Shown piece by piece: positions 23,536 through 30,009 of a stretch of DNA of 36,316 nucleotides. A model generated the notes under the pieces. That model saw only the letters and a program-made list of their open reading frames with translations. It was not told the origin of the DNA and ran no database searches. Made by a program: the position numbers and the translations under genes. The first letter of the stretch is position 1; each line of letters starts with the position of its first letter. The DNA is from Pseudomonas sp. AKS31 (GTDB lineage Bacteria; Pseudomonadota; Gammaproteobacteria; Pseudomonadales; Pseudomonadaceae). The stretch spans positions 51,628 to 87,943 of the forward strand of contig NZ_JAMLFX010000012.1 of NCBI RefSeq assembly GCF_023634765.1. The letters are read 5' to 3'.

Positions 23536-23549
23536 TTCGGAAACCCGGA
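23536..23549 (+). promoter_or_regulatory. Second, weaker AauR-type site
   Basis: TTCGGAAACCCGGA matches TTCGG-N4-CCGAA with one mismatch. It is 31 bp after the perfect site, about three helical turns, so both would face the same side of the DNA. Confidence 0.5.
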
Positions 23550-23580
23550 TAAACGTTTCAACAAGCCACTCGCAAACCAA

Positions 23581-23593
23581 TAAAAACTTGATT
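23581..23593 (-). promoter_or_regulatory. IHF site between enhancer and ansB promoter
   Basis: The minus strand reads AATCAAGTTTTTA, a full match to WATCAANNNNTTR. It lies between the AauR-type sites and the -24/-12 promoter. An overlapping plus-strand TTGATTTAAATCAT also resembles an Anr/FNR box with one mismatch. Confidence 0.6.
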
Positions 23594-23634
23594 TAAATCA
23601 TCAGTTTAAACATTTCTCTAACGCAAAGTTCGGC

Positions 23635-23650
23635 TGGTACAGATCCTGCT
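23635..23650 (+). promoter_or_regulatory. Sigma-54 (-24/-12) promoter of ansB
   Basis: TGGTACAGATCCTGCT has GG and GC at the required 10-base spacing and keeps most of TGGCACGNNNNTTGCW. Transcription would begin near 23662, giving a leader of about 78 nt before ansB. Confidence 0.75.
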
Positions 23651-23739
23651 CCCTTCACCGCACCCCGGGCATCCAGATCGGCTTGGGGTGATCTAGATGA
23701 ACCTGCATCAGCACCGTCTCACTACTAGAGAGAAAAATA

Positions 23740-24828
23740 ATGAAATCTGCTTTCAACACTTTGGTTCCGGGCGCTTTGGCCCTTCTCCTGCTCCTGCCCA
23801 CCGCCCTCCAGGCGAAAGAAGTCGAAACCCAGGCCAAGCTCGCCAACGTTGTGGTACTTGCCACCGGCGGCACCATTGCCGGCGCCGGCGCGAGCGCCGC
23901 CAACAGCGCCACCTATCAGGCAGCGAAGGTTGGCGTCGAACAATTGATCGCCGGCATTCCCGAGCTGAGCAAACTGGCGAATGTGCGTGGCGAACAAGTC
24001 ATGCAGATTGCTTCAGAAAGCATTACCAACGAAAACCTGCTGCAACTGGGTCGTCGCGTAGCCGAACTGGCTGACAGCAAAGACGTCGATGGCATCGTCA
24101 TCACCCACGGCACCGACACCCTGGAAGAAACCGCTTACTTCCTCAACCTGGTAGAAAAAACCGATAAGCCGATCATCGTCGTCGGTTCGATGCGTCCAGG
24201 CACTGCGATGTCCGCTGATGGCATGCTCAACCTGTATAACGCCGTGGCCGTGGCCAGCAGCAAAGAAGCGCACGGCAAAGGCGTACTGGTGACCATGAAT
24301 GATGAAATCCAGTCCGGTCGCGACGTCAGCAAAATGATCAACATCAAGACCGAGGCCTTCAAAAGTGCCTGGGGCCCACTAGGCATGGTGGTTGAAGGCA
24401 AGTCCTACTGGTTCCGCTTGCCAGCCAAGCGTCACACCATGGATTCGGAATTCGACATCAAAAACATCAAGAGCCTTCCTGATGTAGAAATCGCCTATTC
24501 CTACGGCAATGTGAGCGATACCGCCTACAAGGCTCTCGCGCAGTCGGGTGCCAAGGCGATCATCCATGCCGGCACCGGTAACGGCTCGGTATCCTCCCGC
24601 GTGGTTCCAACCCTGCAAGCGCTGCGCAAGGATGGCGTGCAAATCATTCGTTCGTCCCACGTCAACGCTGGCGGCTTCGTTCTGCGTAACGCTGAACAGC
24701 CAGACGACAAATACGACTGGGTTGTCGCTCACGACCTGAACCCGCAGAAAGCCCGCATCCTGGCAATGGTCGCCCTGACCAAGACCAACGACAGCAAAGA
24801 GTTGCAGCGGATGTTCTGGGAATACTGA
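23740..24828 (+). CDS. ansB: Periplasmic glutaminase-asparaginase AnsB
   Basis: Hydrolyses glutamine and asparagine to glutamate and aspartate plus ammonia in the periplasm. The 362 residues begin with a signal peptide (cleavage after TALQA, residue 25). Both active-site signatures are present: ATGGTIAG with Thr45 and THGTDTLEETA with Thr125 and Asp126. After removal of the signal peptide these become Thr20 and Thr100, the numbering of the Pseudomonas 7A enzyme. The C-terminal EY end is also typical. AGAGAGAAAA precedes the ATG. The upstream region carries AauR-type sites, an IHF site and a sigma-54 promoter, fitting induction by acidic amino acids. Two hairpins follow the gene. Confidence 0.97.
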   Translation: MKSAFNTLVPGALALLLLLPTALQAKEVETQAKLANVVVLATGGTIAGAGASAANSATYQAAKVGVEQLIAGIPELSKLANVRGEQVMQIASESITNENLLQLGRRVAELADSKDVDGIVITHGTDTLEETAYFLNLVEKTDKPIIVVGSMRPGTAMSADGMLNLYNAVAVASSKEAHGKGVLVTMNDEIQSGRDVSKMINIKTEAFKSAWGPLGMVVEGKSYWFRLPAKRHTMDSEFDIKNIKSLPDVEIAYSYGNVSDTAYKALAQSGAKAIIHAGTGNGSVSSRVVPTLQALRKDGVQIIRSSHVNAGGFVLRNAEQPDDKYDWVVAHDLNPQKARILAMVALTKTNDSKELQRMFWEY

Positions 24829-24837
24829 TTCGCCTTC

Positions 24838-24895
24838 GCCCGATCAATTCCAGATCGGGCAACCTGAACACTACTCGCCCAATAGGCGGGTAGTG
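24838..24895 (+). other. Two tandem hairpins downstream of ansB
   Basis: The first is GCCCGATC/GATCGGGC (24838-24860). The second is an 11-bp stem CACTACTCGCC/GGCGGGTAGTG with one T-G pair and a short loop (24869-24895). Neither has a T tract, so they are more likely 3'-end protectors or weak terminators than standard terminators. Confidence 0.45.
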
Positions 24896-24997
24896 AATCG
24901 CCTACAGCGCTCCCGCACTTTTCCCACAAAAAAGTCGACACGACCTACACCAAAATCCGAAAACCGCTGTCAGAGGATTTTCTTGAATTTTAAGCAG

Positions 24998-25026
24998 TTG
25001 CGAAAAAGCTTACAGTTAAATACTGT
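24998..25026 (+). promoter_or_regulatory. Sigma-70 promoter of the DUF1654-endA pair
   Basis: TTGCGA (24998) and TACTGT (25021) are separated by exactly 17 nt. The -10 overlaps the LexA box, so LexA would block polymerase directly. Confidence 0.65.
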
Positions 25027-25038
25027 ACGCACGTACAG
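25023..25038. promoter_or_regulatory. LexA (SOS) box
   Basis: CTGTACGCACGTACAG is a perfect inverted repeat with CTG-N10-CAG, close to the gammaproteobacterial LexA consensus CTGTATATATATACAG. It overlaps the -10 of the promoter and ends 18 nt before the GTG start of the DUF1654 gene, ahead of the AAGGAT ribosome site. Confidence 0.85.
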
Positions 25039-25056
25039 CTTAATAAGGATAACCTC

Positions 25057-25296
25057 GTGGCCACCTCCCCTGATGCTCCTGACGCTTACGAACGCATGGG
25101 CATGCGCGTTCAAAAAATCATCAATTCCCCCACCGCACAGAAAGCCAAAGCCGCACTGATCTTCCGTTTGCCGGACGAGCCGATGGACGAGTGGGAGCGC
25201 CTGCTCGAGGAAATCGACGAGAACGACAACGTCACCCTCGCCTATCGCGACGACGGTGGCGTGCAGATTTTTTGGGTTGTACCGAAGGAAGATTGA
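25057..25296 (+). CDS. DUF1654 family protein under LexA control
   Basis: 79 residues, GTG start behind AAGGAT. The sequence follows the DUF1654 pattern found in Pseudomonas and its phages: a conserved AYERMGMRVQKIINSPTAQK segment, ALIFRLPDEPMDEWERLLEE, then an acidic segment and a final QIFWVVPKED. It is small, soluble and mostly helical. The function of the family is unknown to me. The LexA box makes it a DNA-damage-inducible gene, and it precedes endA by only 4 nt, so the two are co-expressed. Confidence 0.85.
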   Translation: MATSPDAPDAYERMGMRVQKIINSPTAQKAKAALIFRLPDEPMDEWERLLEEIDENDNVTLAYRDDGGVQIFWVVPKED

Positions 25297-25300
25297 TTCA

Positions 25301-25990
25301 ATGAGTGTCCGCTGTTTTGCTTTGCTACTGCTGTTCGTCACCCTGGGTGCCCAGGCTGGCGCCCCCCGCACATTCACCGAAGCCAAGAAGGTCGCCTGGA
25401 AACTGTATGCACCGCAGTCCACAGAGTTTTATTGCGGCTGCAAGTACACCGGCAACAAGGTTGACCTGAAAGCCTGCGGTTACGTACCGCGCAAAAATGC
25501 CAAGCGCGCGTCACGCATCGAATGGGAACACATTGTGCCGGCCTGGCAGTTCGGCCATCAGCGTCAGTGCTGGCAGGAAGGTGGGCGCAAGAACTGTACG
25601 CGTTACGACCCAAGCTACCAGAAAGCTGAAGCCGATCTGCATAACCTGGTGCCGAGCATTGGCGAGGTCAATGGCGATCGCAGCAACTTCAGCTACGGCT
25701 GGTTGCCCGTGCAGTCCGGGCAGTACGGTTCATGCCTGACCCAGGTCGACTTCAAGGCGAAGAAGGTCATGCCTCGCCCTTCGATTCGCGGCATGATCGC
25801 CCGCACGTACTTCTACATGAGCAAGCAGTACGGCTTGCGGCTGTCGAAACAGGATCGACAATTGTATGAGGCATGGGACAAGACTTACCCGGTGCAGGAT
25901 TGGGAACGTCAGCGCAATCAGAGTGTGGCATGCGTGATGGGGCGCGGTAATGAATTTGTCGGCCCGGTGAACATGAAAGCCTGCGGCTGA
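25301..25990 (+). CDS. endA: Endonuclease I (EndA), secreted DNase
   Basis: Non-specific endonuclease of the EndA family (His-Me finger fold). The ATG at 25301 gives 229 residues and starts directly with a signal peptide (MSVRCFALLLLFVTLGAQAG); the upstream open frame is ignored. The catalytic region is RIEWEHIVPAWQFGHQRQCW, with the His base in WEHIVPA, and the Asn of LHNLVPSIGEVNGDRSN binds metal. Eight cysteines suit a disulphide-rich periplasmic or extracellular enzyme. It is the second gene after the LexA box, so its synthesis is probably raised during DNA damage. A terminator follows 15 nt after the stop. Confidence 0.95.
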   Translation: MSVRCFALLLLFVTLGAQAGAPRTFTEAKKVAWKLYAPQSTEFYCGCKYTGNKVDLKACGYVPRKNAKRASRIEWEHIVPAWQFGHQRQCWQEGGRKNCTRYDPSYQKAEADLHNLVPSIGEVNGDRSNFSYGWLPVQSGQYGSCLTQVDFKAKKVMPRPSIRGMIARTYFYMSKQYGLRLSKQDRQLYEAWDKTYPVQDWERQRNQSVACVMGRGNEFVGPVNMKACG

Positions 25991-26004
25991 TTTCAGCGCA
26001 GACA

Positions 26005-26039
26005 AAAAAGGCCTCGAACGTGATGTTCGAGGCCTTTTT
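26005..26039 (+). terminator. Terminator of DUF1654-endA
   Basis: AAAAAGGCCTCGAAC and GTTCGAGGCCTTTTT form a 15-bp stem with a 5-nt loop and a T tail. It is symmetric enough to act on converging transcripts too. Confidence 0.92.
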
Positions 26040-26140
26040 GTTTGTGTCTGGATGGCCGACTTGTTGTGCCGCCAGTTGTCGATCAAACCAAGTGATTCAC
26101 GGGGTATGCCGCGCTCTTTGATCGAGTATCTGCGCAAGTT

Positions 26141-26302
26141 TCATGACGGCTGTCGACTCTCCGGCAATCCAGCCGTAAACCCCTCATGGGAGGCGTCGGT
26201 GATTTCCCGGAGAATGTCCTTTGCCATGTCGACGTCAGCCAATTCAATCGCTTGTCCCGCAGCAGCCCTATCAACTGGCAGAGTCGCCGCCCGCTCATTC
26301 AC
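26141..26302 (-). CDS. Possible short reading frame downstream of the SPOR lipoprotein
   Basis: I do not recognise it. A 53-codon minus-strand frame starts with a GTG that overlaps the SPOR stop codon. It reads VNERAATLPVDRAAAGQAIE and later DILREITDASHEGFTAGLPE. Its stop overlaps a further ATG as ATGA, opening only 15 codons. Composition looks more like coding sequence than chance, but there is no clear ribosome site and no known family. It may be a small gene, a gene remnant, or nothing. Confidence 0.25.
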   Translation of the reverse strand: MNERAATLPVDRAAAGQAIELADVDMAKDILREITDASHEGFTAGLPESRQPS

Positions 26303-26664
26303 GGCGTGAGCGGATGCTCGACCAATACGGACTCAATATTCTGTTTCTTGGCCTTCACCAACGCCGCATCCACTTGTACCTTGCGCGCTTCAGCTTCGGC
26401 CTGAGAGTTGAACGGACCAATCAGAATTCGCGTTTTGCCGCTGCTGTCCTTGATCACCGTGGGCACGAAGGCGTGCTCGATCAGCCAGCCACTCAGGTCG
26501 CTGACAGCCTGTGGAGTTTCGCCGCGCACTTCGAGATCCCATTGCGGCGCTACAGCCGCCGGCGCGGTTACTGCAGCCGATTGTGGTTTTGGTGCATCTG
26601 CATTCTTGCCTTCACCACACCCTGCCAATACCAGTGCCACGACTACCCAAACCAATTTGCGCAC
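26299..26664 (-). CDS. SPOR-domain lipoprotein
   Basis: 121 residues. The N-terminal lipoprotein signal (MRKLVWVVVALVLAGC, lipobox LAGC) is followed by a short Ala/Pro linker and a SPOR-type domain (about 50-115: VSDLSGWLIEHAF, then TRILIGPFNSQAEAEARKVQ). SPOR domains bind septal peptidoglycan lacking stem peptides, so the protein is probably a membrane-anchored envelope protein. The GPF-x-x-x-x-A-E-A motif is the clearest SPOR mark. It is divergent from csrA. Confidence 0.85.
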   Translation of the reverse strand: MRKLVWVVVALVLAGCGEGKNADAPKPQSAAVTAPAAVAPQWDLEVRGETPQAVSDLSGWLIEHAFVPTVIKDSSGKTRILIGPFNSQAEAEARKVQVDAALVKAKKQNIESVLVEHPLTP

Positions 26665-26914
26665 AACGCTTTCCTCGAAATTCTCAAAGCGGCGATCTTA
26701 TCATTCATAAATACTTCGCGAGCCCCGCAAAATGGGCACAAAACAACGAGATTGATGCTTGCAGCCTCTGTATAGTTACGCCCTGGGAATTAATGCCGCT
26801 TCTGCGCGTCAGAAAGAGGCACCCAAACCGTGAGACTTCGCACTAATCTATACGTACCACCGACCTCTGCACTGTCTGAATCAGGTGCCCTACAAAGCAA
26901 TCAAGGAGAAGACC

Positions 26915-27109
26915 ATGCTGATACTCACCCGCAAAGTCGGTGAAAGCATAAACATCGGTGATGACATCACTATCACCATTCTGGGCGTAAGCGGCCAACA
27001 GGTCCGCATTGGTATCAACGCTCCGAAAAACGTTGCAGTGCACCGTGAAGAGATTTACCAGCGCATTCAGGCTGGCCTGACCGCCCCGGACAAGCCACAA
27101 ACTCCCTGA
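26915..27109 (+). CDS. csrA: Carbon storage regulator CsrA/RsmA
   Basis: A 64-residue RNA-binding regulator that binds GGA motifs in mRNA leaders and controls secondary metabolism, motility and biofilm. The ATG at 26915 follows AAGGAG; the frame is open ten codons upstream, but MLILTRKVGESINIGDD is the invariant start. The core VRIGINAPKNVAVHREEIY carries the conserved Arg of the RNA-binding edge. Pseudomonas species usually have more than one csrA/rsm gene, so rsmA versus a paralogue cannot be settled here. Confidence 0.97.
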   Translation: MLILTRKVGESINIGDDITITILGVSGQQVRIGINAPKNVAVHREEIYQRIQAGLTAPDKPQTP

Positions 27110-27125
27110 GCCAGATCGCAGTCAG

Positions 27126-27160
27126 TAGCCAGTCCGTTTACCTTGTGGAATGACTGGCTA
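27126..27160 (+). other. Hairpin downstream of csrA
   Basis: TAGCCAGTC and GACTGGCTA form a 9-bp stem with a 17-nt loop, 16 nt after the csrA stop. There is no T tract, so it is a weak terminator at best. The remaining sequence to 27323 shows no gene. Confidence 0.4.
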
Positions 27161-27323
27161 GAGATTCACGCGCCGTATTGCCATCCGCTCCCCACTCTGC
27201 TGGGCACGGCGCCTGACACGCTAAATCCGATTTCCCCCCCTTATTCCCTTGCCGGCCGATACTACCTGCCATCCCCCAGACTGGCTGTCGGACGTTTCCG
27301 ATAGAGCGCGGAGAATTCGCCCT

Positions 27324-27779
27324 CTAACTGAATGTCACACCACGCGCCATGCCTGTGGCTGCAAGCACCATCAGTACCAATAACAACGCCTCGACATGAC
27401 TGATTCTTGCGTACAGCCTTGCTCGCCTGACATCGAGCGGCGTACCCCGCGCTTTTGCAATACGCCACTTCACCAAGGTAATCATCGGCGCGAGCTCAAT
27501 CAGCAGAATCAGCACCAACAGCGTCATCTTCAGATGGAACAGCGGCTGATGAAGATAATAGTCAGTGCCCTTTTCATAGCCGCCAAAGGCGCGCATTGCC
27601 CCGGTGACCAGCAGGATTAGTGCGGAAATCCCCCATATATTGTCAGCCAGCAAAACTCGGCCCTGCTCTCCCGCCCCGGCTGCCAGACGATTGAACGCCG
27701 CTCCACGCGTCAGCACCGCCCAGAAGCCCATGGCGAAAGCGAGTAAGTGAATAGCAGCAAGAAACCAGTGAACCAGCAT
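27324..27779 (-). CDS. DUF2214 family inner-membrane protein
   Basis: 151 residues from ATG 27779; the longer open frame to 27932 is unlikely to be translated. Four hydrophobic segments are visible: MLVHWFLAAIHLLAFAMGFW, a middle NIWGISALILLVTGAMRAF, LKMTLLVLILLIELAPM, and the C-terminal VEALLLVLMVLAATGMARG. Conserved His residues in the first and third segments and the order of segments match DUF2214 proteins of unknown function, which resemble small heme- or copper-related membrane proteins. Only a poor G-rich ribosome site is seen. No functional partner is adjacent. Confidence 0.82.
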   Translation of the reverse strand: MLVHWFLAAIHLLAFAMGFWAVLTRGAAFNRLAAGAGEQGRVLLADNIWGISALILLVTGAMRAFGGYEKGTDYYLHQPLFHLKMTLLVLILLIELAPMITLVKWRIAKARGTPLDVRRARLYARISHVEALLLVLMVLAATGMARGVTFS

Positions 27780-27918
27780 CGACACACCCCACCAGAAAGA
27801 GTTGAAAATCGGCCAGTCAGTAGTAGTCGAAAAAATCGGGATGCGCCTGCGAGAAAATCGCTGGCATTCACGAGAGATCGTGAGGAGGACTCGAAGCGGC
27901 AAAAGCCAAATCGCAGGC

Positions 27919-27956
27919 AAAAAAAATCCCAAGCAGCTGATGGAAGCTTGGGATTT
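27919..27956 (-). terminator. Strong terminator upstream of the DUF2214 gene
   Basis: On the minus strand AAATCCCAAGC and GCTTGGGATTT form an 11-bp stem with an 11-nt loop, followed by a run of eight T. It points leftward, although no minus-strand protein gene ends nearby. Confidence 0.85.
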
Positions 27957-27986
27957 AAAAATGCATAAACCGTGGTGGTGAACGCG
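27919..27986 (-). ncRNA. Candidate small RNA of about 68 nt
   Basis: A good sigma-70 promoter (27993-28021) is followed about 60 nt later by a strong minus-strand terminator, with no open reading frame of useful length between them. The transcript would start near 27986 and end in the U tract near 27919. Nothing downstream needs this terminator except to insulate the DUF2214 gene, whose own start lies 140 nt further on. Identity with a known RNA is not recognised. Confidence 0.35.
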
Positions 27987-27992
27987 GGACGA

Positions 27993-28021
27993 ATGTTACT
28001 TAATTCCACGACCAGTAACAA
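27993..28021 (-). promoter_or_regulatory. Candidate sigma-70 promoter for a small RNA
   Basis: On the minus strand TTGTTA (28021-28016) and TAACAT (27998-27993) are separated by exactly 17 nt. Just upstream lies TAACCAACCGGTTA (28033-28046), an inverted repeat that could be an operator. Confidence 0.45.
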
Positions 28022-28046
28022 CGATTTTTTGATAACCGGTTGGTTA

Positions 28047-28360
28047 GTAACACTCGTAAGCTTTTCAATATCCACACTTTTTCAAAGGGCGCTGGCGACG
28101 AACGGCGAATCTCCAGTCCGTCGCCTGTTCTGACGAAGGTGAAACAGTCGACCATCATTACCAAACACGAAGGCATGTGCGTGCAAATCAACTAGAACCG
28201 AATAACGATGAAGCACGACTCGCAGCGGATCAACATTACTCACTACAACGCCGACAACGATAACCCCGTAGCGAACATACCCGACGCCCGATGAAGTGGA
28301 CTCAGGATGTGGCACTCTGAGGCGGAGGTTTTGCGAAAGCTTTGCAAATTGCAGACAACA
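28047..28360. other. Gene-poor stretch
   Basis: No convincing gene. A minus-strand GTG frame at 28315-28082 (77 codons) lacks a ribosome site, a recognisable domain and a partner. The codon use does not resemble the neighbours. I see no repeats or RNA gene other than the terminator at the right-hand end. Confidence 0.4.
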
Positions 28361-28390
28361 AAAAAGGGCCCACCTTTCGGTGAGCCCTTC
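28361..28390 (-). terminator. Terminator of tRNA-Val
   Basis: On the minus strand AGGGC-CACC and GGTG-GCCCT form an interrupted stem with a TTTC-type loop, followed by TTTTTTG. It lies about 29 nt after the 3' end of tRNA-Val. Confidence 0.85.
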
Positions 28391-28418
28391 TAGACCGCCC
28401 AGCAGAGCGGATTTTGTT

Positions 28419-28495
28419 TGGTAGGCGCGATTGGACTCGAACCAACGACCCCCACCATGTCAAGGTGGTGCTCTAACCAACTGAGCTACGTGCCT
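28419..28495 (-). tRNA. tRNA-Val(GAC)
   Basis: A 77-nt cloverleaf with encoded CCA. The acceptor 5' strand is AGGCACG. The D arm reads GCTCAGTTGGTTAGAGC. The anticodon stem CCACC/GGTGG encloses TTGACAT, giving the anticodon GAC. The T arm has GGTTCGAGTCC. It is a single gene on the minus strand with its own terminator. Confidence 0.97.
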
Positions 28496-28678
28496 GCTGT
28501 GAGGCGGCATTCTACGGAATTCCGGAGGGGTGTCAACACCTTTTTTTCACCTAACCCTATGAATATGCAAAATATTTAATTTCGGGTTGGCAACGGAGAT
28601 TTTCCGGTGGCTGGCGGAGGTTTTTCAACTCGGGTAGGATCGACGCACTCGTAAAATATATTAAACAGAGGCTGCAGG

Positions 28679-29962
28679 ATGGCGAACACCCCTTACCCAG
28701 AGTCTTTTTACGCTGCGTCGGCCAATGCCGTACCGCCCCGCCCTGCCTTGCAGGATGATGTGGAGACGGACGTCTGTGTGATCGGCGCCGGGTATACCGG
28801 ATTGTCCTCAGCGCTGTTTCTGTTGGAGAACGGTTTTCGCGTCACCGTACTGGAGGCTGCCAAGGTCGGGTTCGGCGCGTCGGGGCGCAATGGCGGGCAG
28901 ATCGTTAACAGTTATAGCCGTGACATTGATGTGATCGAACGCAGCGTCGGCCCCAAGCAGGCGCAACTGCTTGGGCAGATGGCGTTCGAAGGCGGCCGGA
29001 TCATTCGTGAGCGCATAGCCAAATACAACATCCAGTGCGACCTGAAGGACGGTGGCGTGTTCGCCGCGCTGACGACCAAGCAGATGGGCCACCTGGAATC
29101 GCAGAAGCGTCTCTGGGAGCGCTTCGGCCATACGCAACTCGAATTGTTGGATCAGCGCCGTATTCGCGAAGTGGTGGCGTGCGATCAGTACGTCGGCGGC
29201 ATGCTCGACATGAGCGGCGGGCACATTCATCCGCTGAACCTTGCGCTGGGCGAAGCGGCAGCGGTCGAGTCACTCGGCGGCACCATTTATGAACAGTCGC
29301 CTGCAGTACGCATCGAGCGCGGCGCCAACCCGGTTGTGCACACGCCGCAGGGCAAGGTCAGGGCCAAATTCATCATCGTCGCGGGCAATGCCTACCTAGG
29401 TAATCTGGTGCCGGAGCTTGCGGCCAAATCGATGCCGTGCGGCACGCAAGTCATCACCACCGAGCCGCTGGGTGACGAACTGGCGAATGCGCTGCTGCCG
29501 CAGGACTACTGCGTTGAAGACTGCAATTACCTGCTCGACTACTACCGCCTCACGGGCGACAAGCGCCTGATCTTCGGCGGCGGTGTGGTGTATGGCGCGC
29601 GCGATCCGGCGAACATCGAAGCAATCATCCGCCCGAAAATGCTCAAGGCCTTCCCACAGCTCAAGGATGTGAAGATTGACTACGCCTGGACCGGAAACTT
29701 CCTGCTGACCCTGTCGCGCTTGCCACAGGTCGGGCGCCTGGGCGACAACATCTATTACTCGCAAGGCTGCAGCGGCCATGGCGTGACCTACACGCATTTG
29801 GCAGGCAAGGTTCTCGCCGAAGCGTTGCGCGGCCAGGCCGAGCGTTTCGATGCGTTTGCCGACCTGCCGCACTATCCGTTCCCCGGCGGGCAGTTACTGC
29901 GCACGCCATTTGCCGCGTTGGGCGCGTGGTATTACGGGTTACGCGACAAATTCGGGATGTAA
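28679..29962 (+). CDS. puuB: FAD-dependent oxidase, gamma-glutamyl-polyamine oxidase type (PuuB/PauB-like)
   Basis: A DAO/OrdL-family flavoenzyme, 427 residues. The N-terminal Rossmann motif VIGAGYTGLSSALFLLENG binds FAD; the family mark FGASGRNGGQIVNSYS and C-terminal YYSQGCSGHGVTYTHLAGK complete it. Close relatives oxidise gamma-glutamyl-putrescine or related polyamines (PuuB in E. coli, PauB in Pseudomonas), or other secondary amines. No gamma-glutamylation gene (puuA/pauA) is adjacent, so the substrate is an inference. GAGGCTGCAGG precedes the ATG. A terminator follows at once, so it is monocistronic. Confidence 0.85.
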   Translation: MANTPYPESFYAASANAVPPRPALQDDVETDVCVIGAGYTGLSSALFLLENGFRVTVLEAAKVGFGASGRNGGQIVNSYSRDIDVIERSVGPKQAQLLGQMAFEGGRIIRERIAKYNIQCDLKDGGVFAALTTKQMGHLESQKRLWERFGHTQLELLDQRRIREVVACDQYVGGMLDMSGGHIHPLNLALGEAAAVESLGGTIYEQSPAVRIERGANPVVHTPQGKVRAKFIIVAGNAYLGNLVPELAAKSMPCGTQVITTEPLGDELANALLPQDYCVEDCNYLLDYYRLTGDKRLIFGGGVVYGARDPANIEAIIRPKMLKAFPQLKDVKIDYAWTGNFLLTLSRLPQVGRLGDNIYYSQGCSGHGVTYTHLAGKVLAEALRGQAERFDAFADLPHYPFPGGQLLRTPFAALGAWYYGLRDKFGM

Positions 29963-29993
29963 AAAAAGGGCCGCTGAACAGCGGCCCTCTTAT
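29961..29993. terminator. Bidirectional terminator between puuB-like gene and xdhC
   Basis: AGGGCCGCT and AGCGGCCCT form a 9-bp stem with a GAAC loop. On the minus strand it is followed by seven T, serving xdhC; on the plus strand by CTTATT, serving the oxidase. Confidence 0.9.
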
Positions 29994-30009
29994 TCAACAC
30001 TGAACGGCT

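Noticed and set aside
23588..23601. Anr/FNR box TTGATTTAAATCAT upstream of ansB
   Set aside because: One mismatch, and it overlaps a full IHF consensus that better explains the sequence next to a -24/-12 promoter. Kept only as a possibility.
28082..28315. A 77-codon minus-strand frame starting with GTG
   Set aside because: No ribosome site, domain, signal peptide or conserved neighbour; codon use unlike the genes around it.
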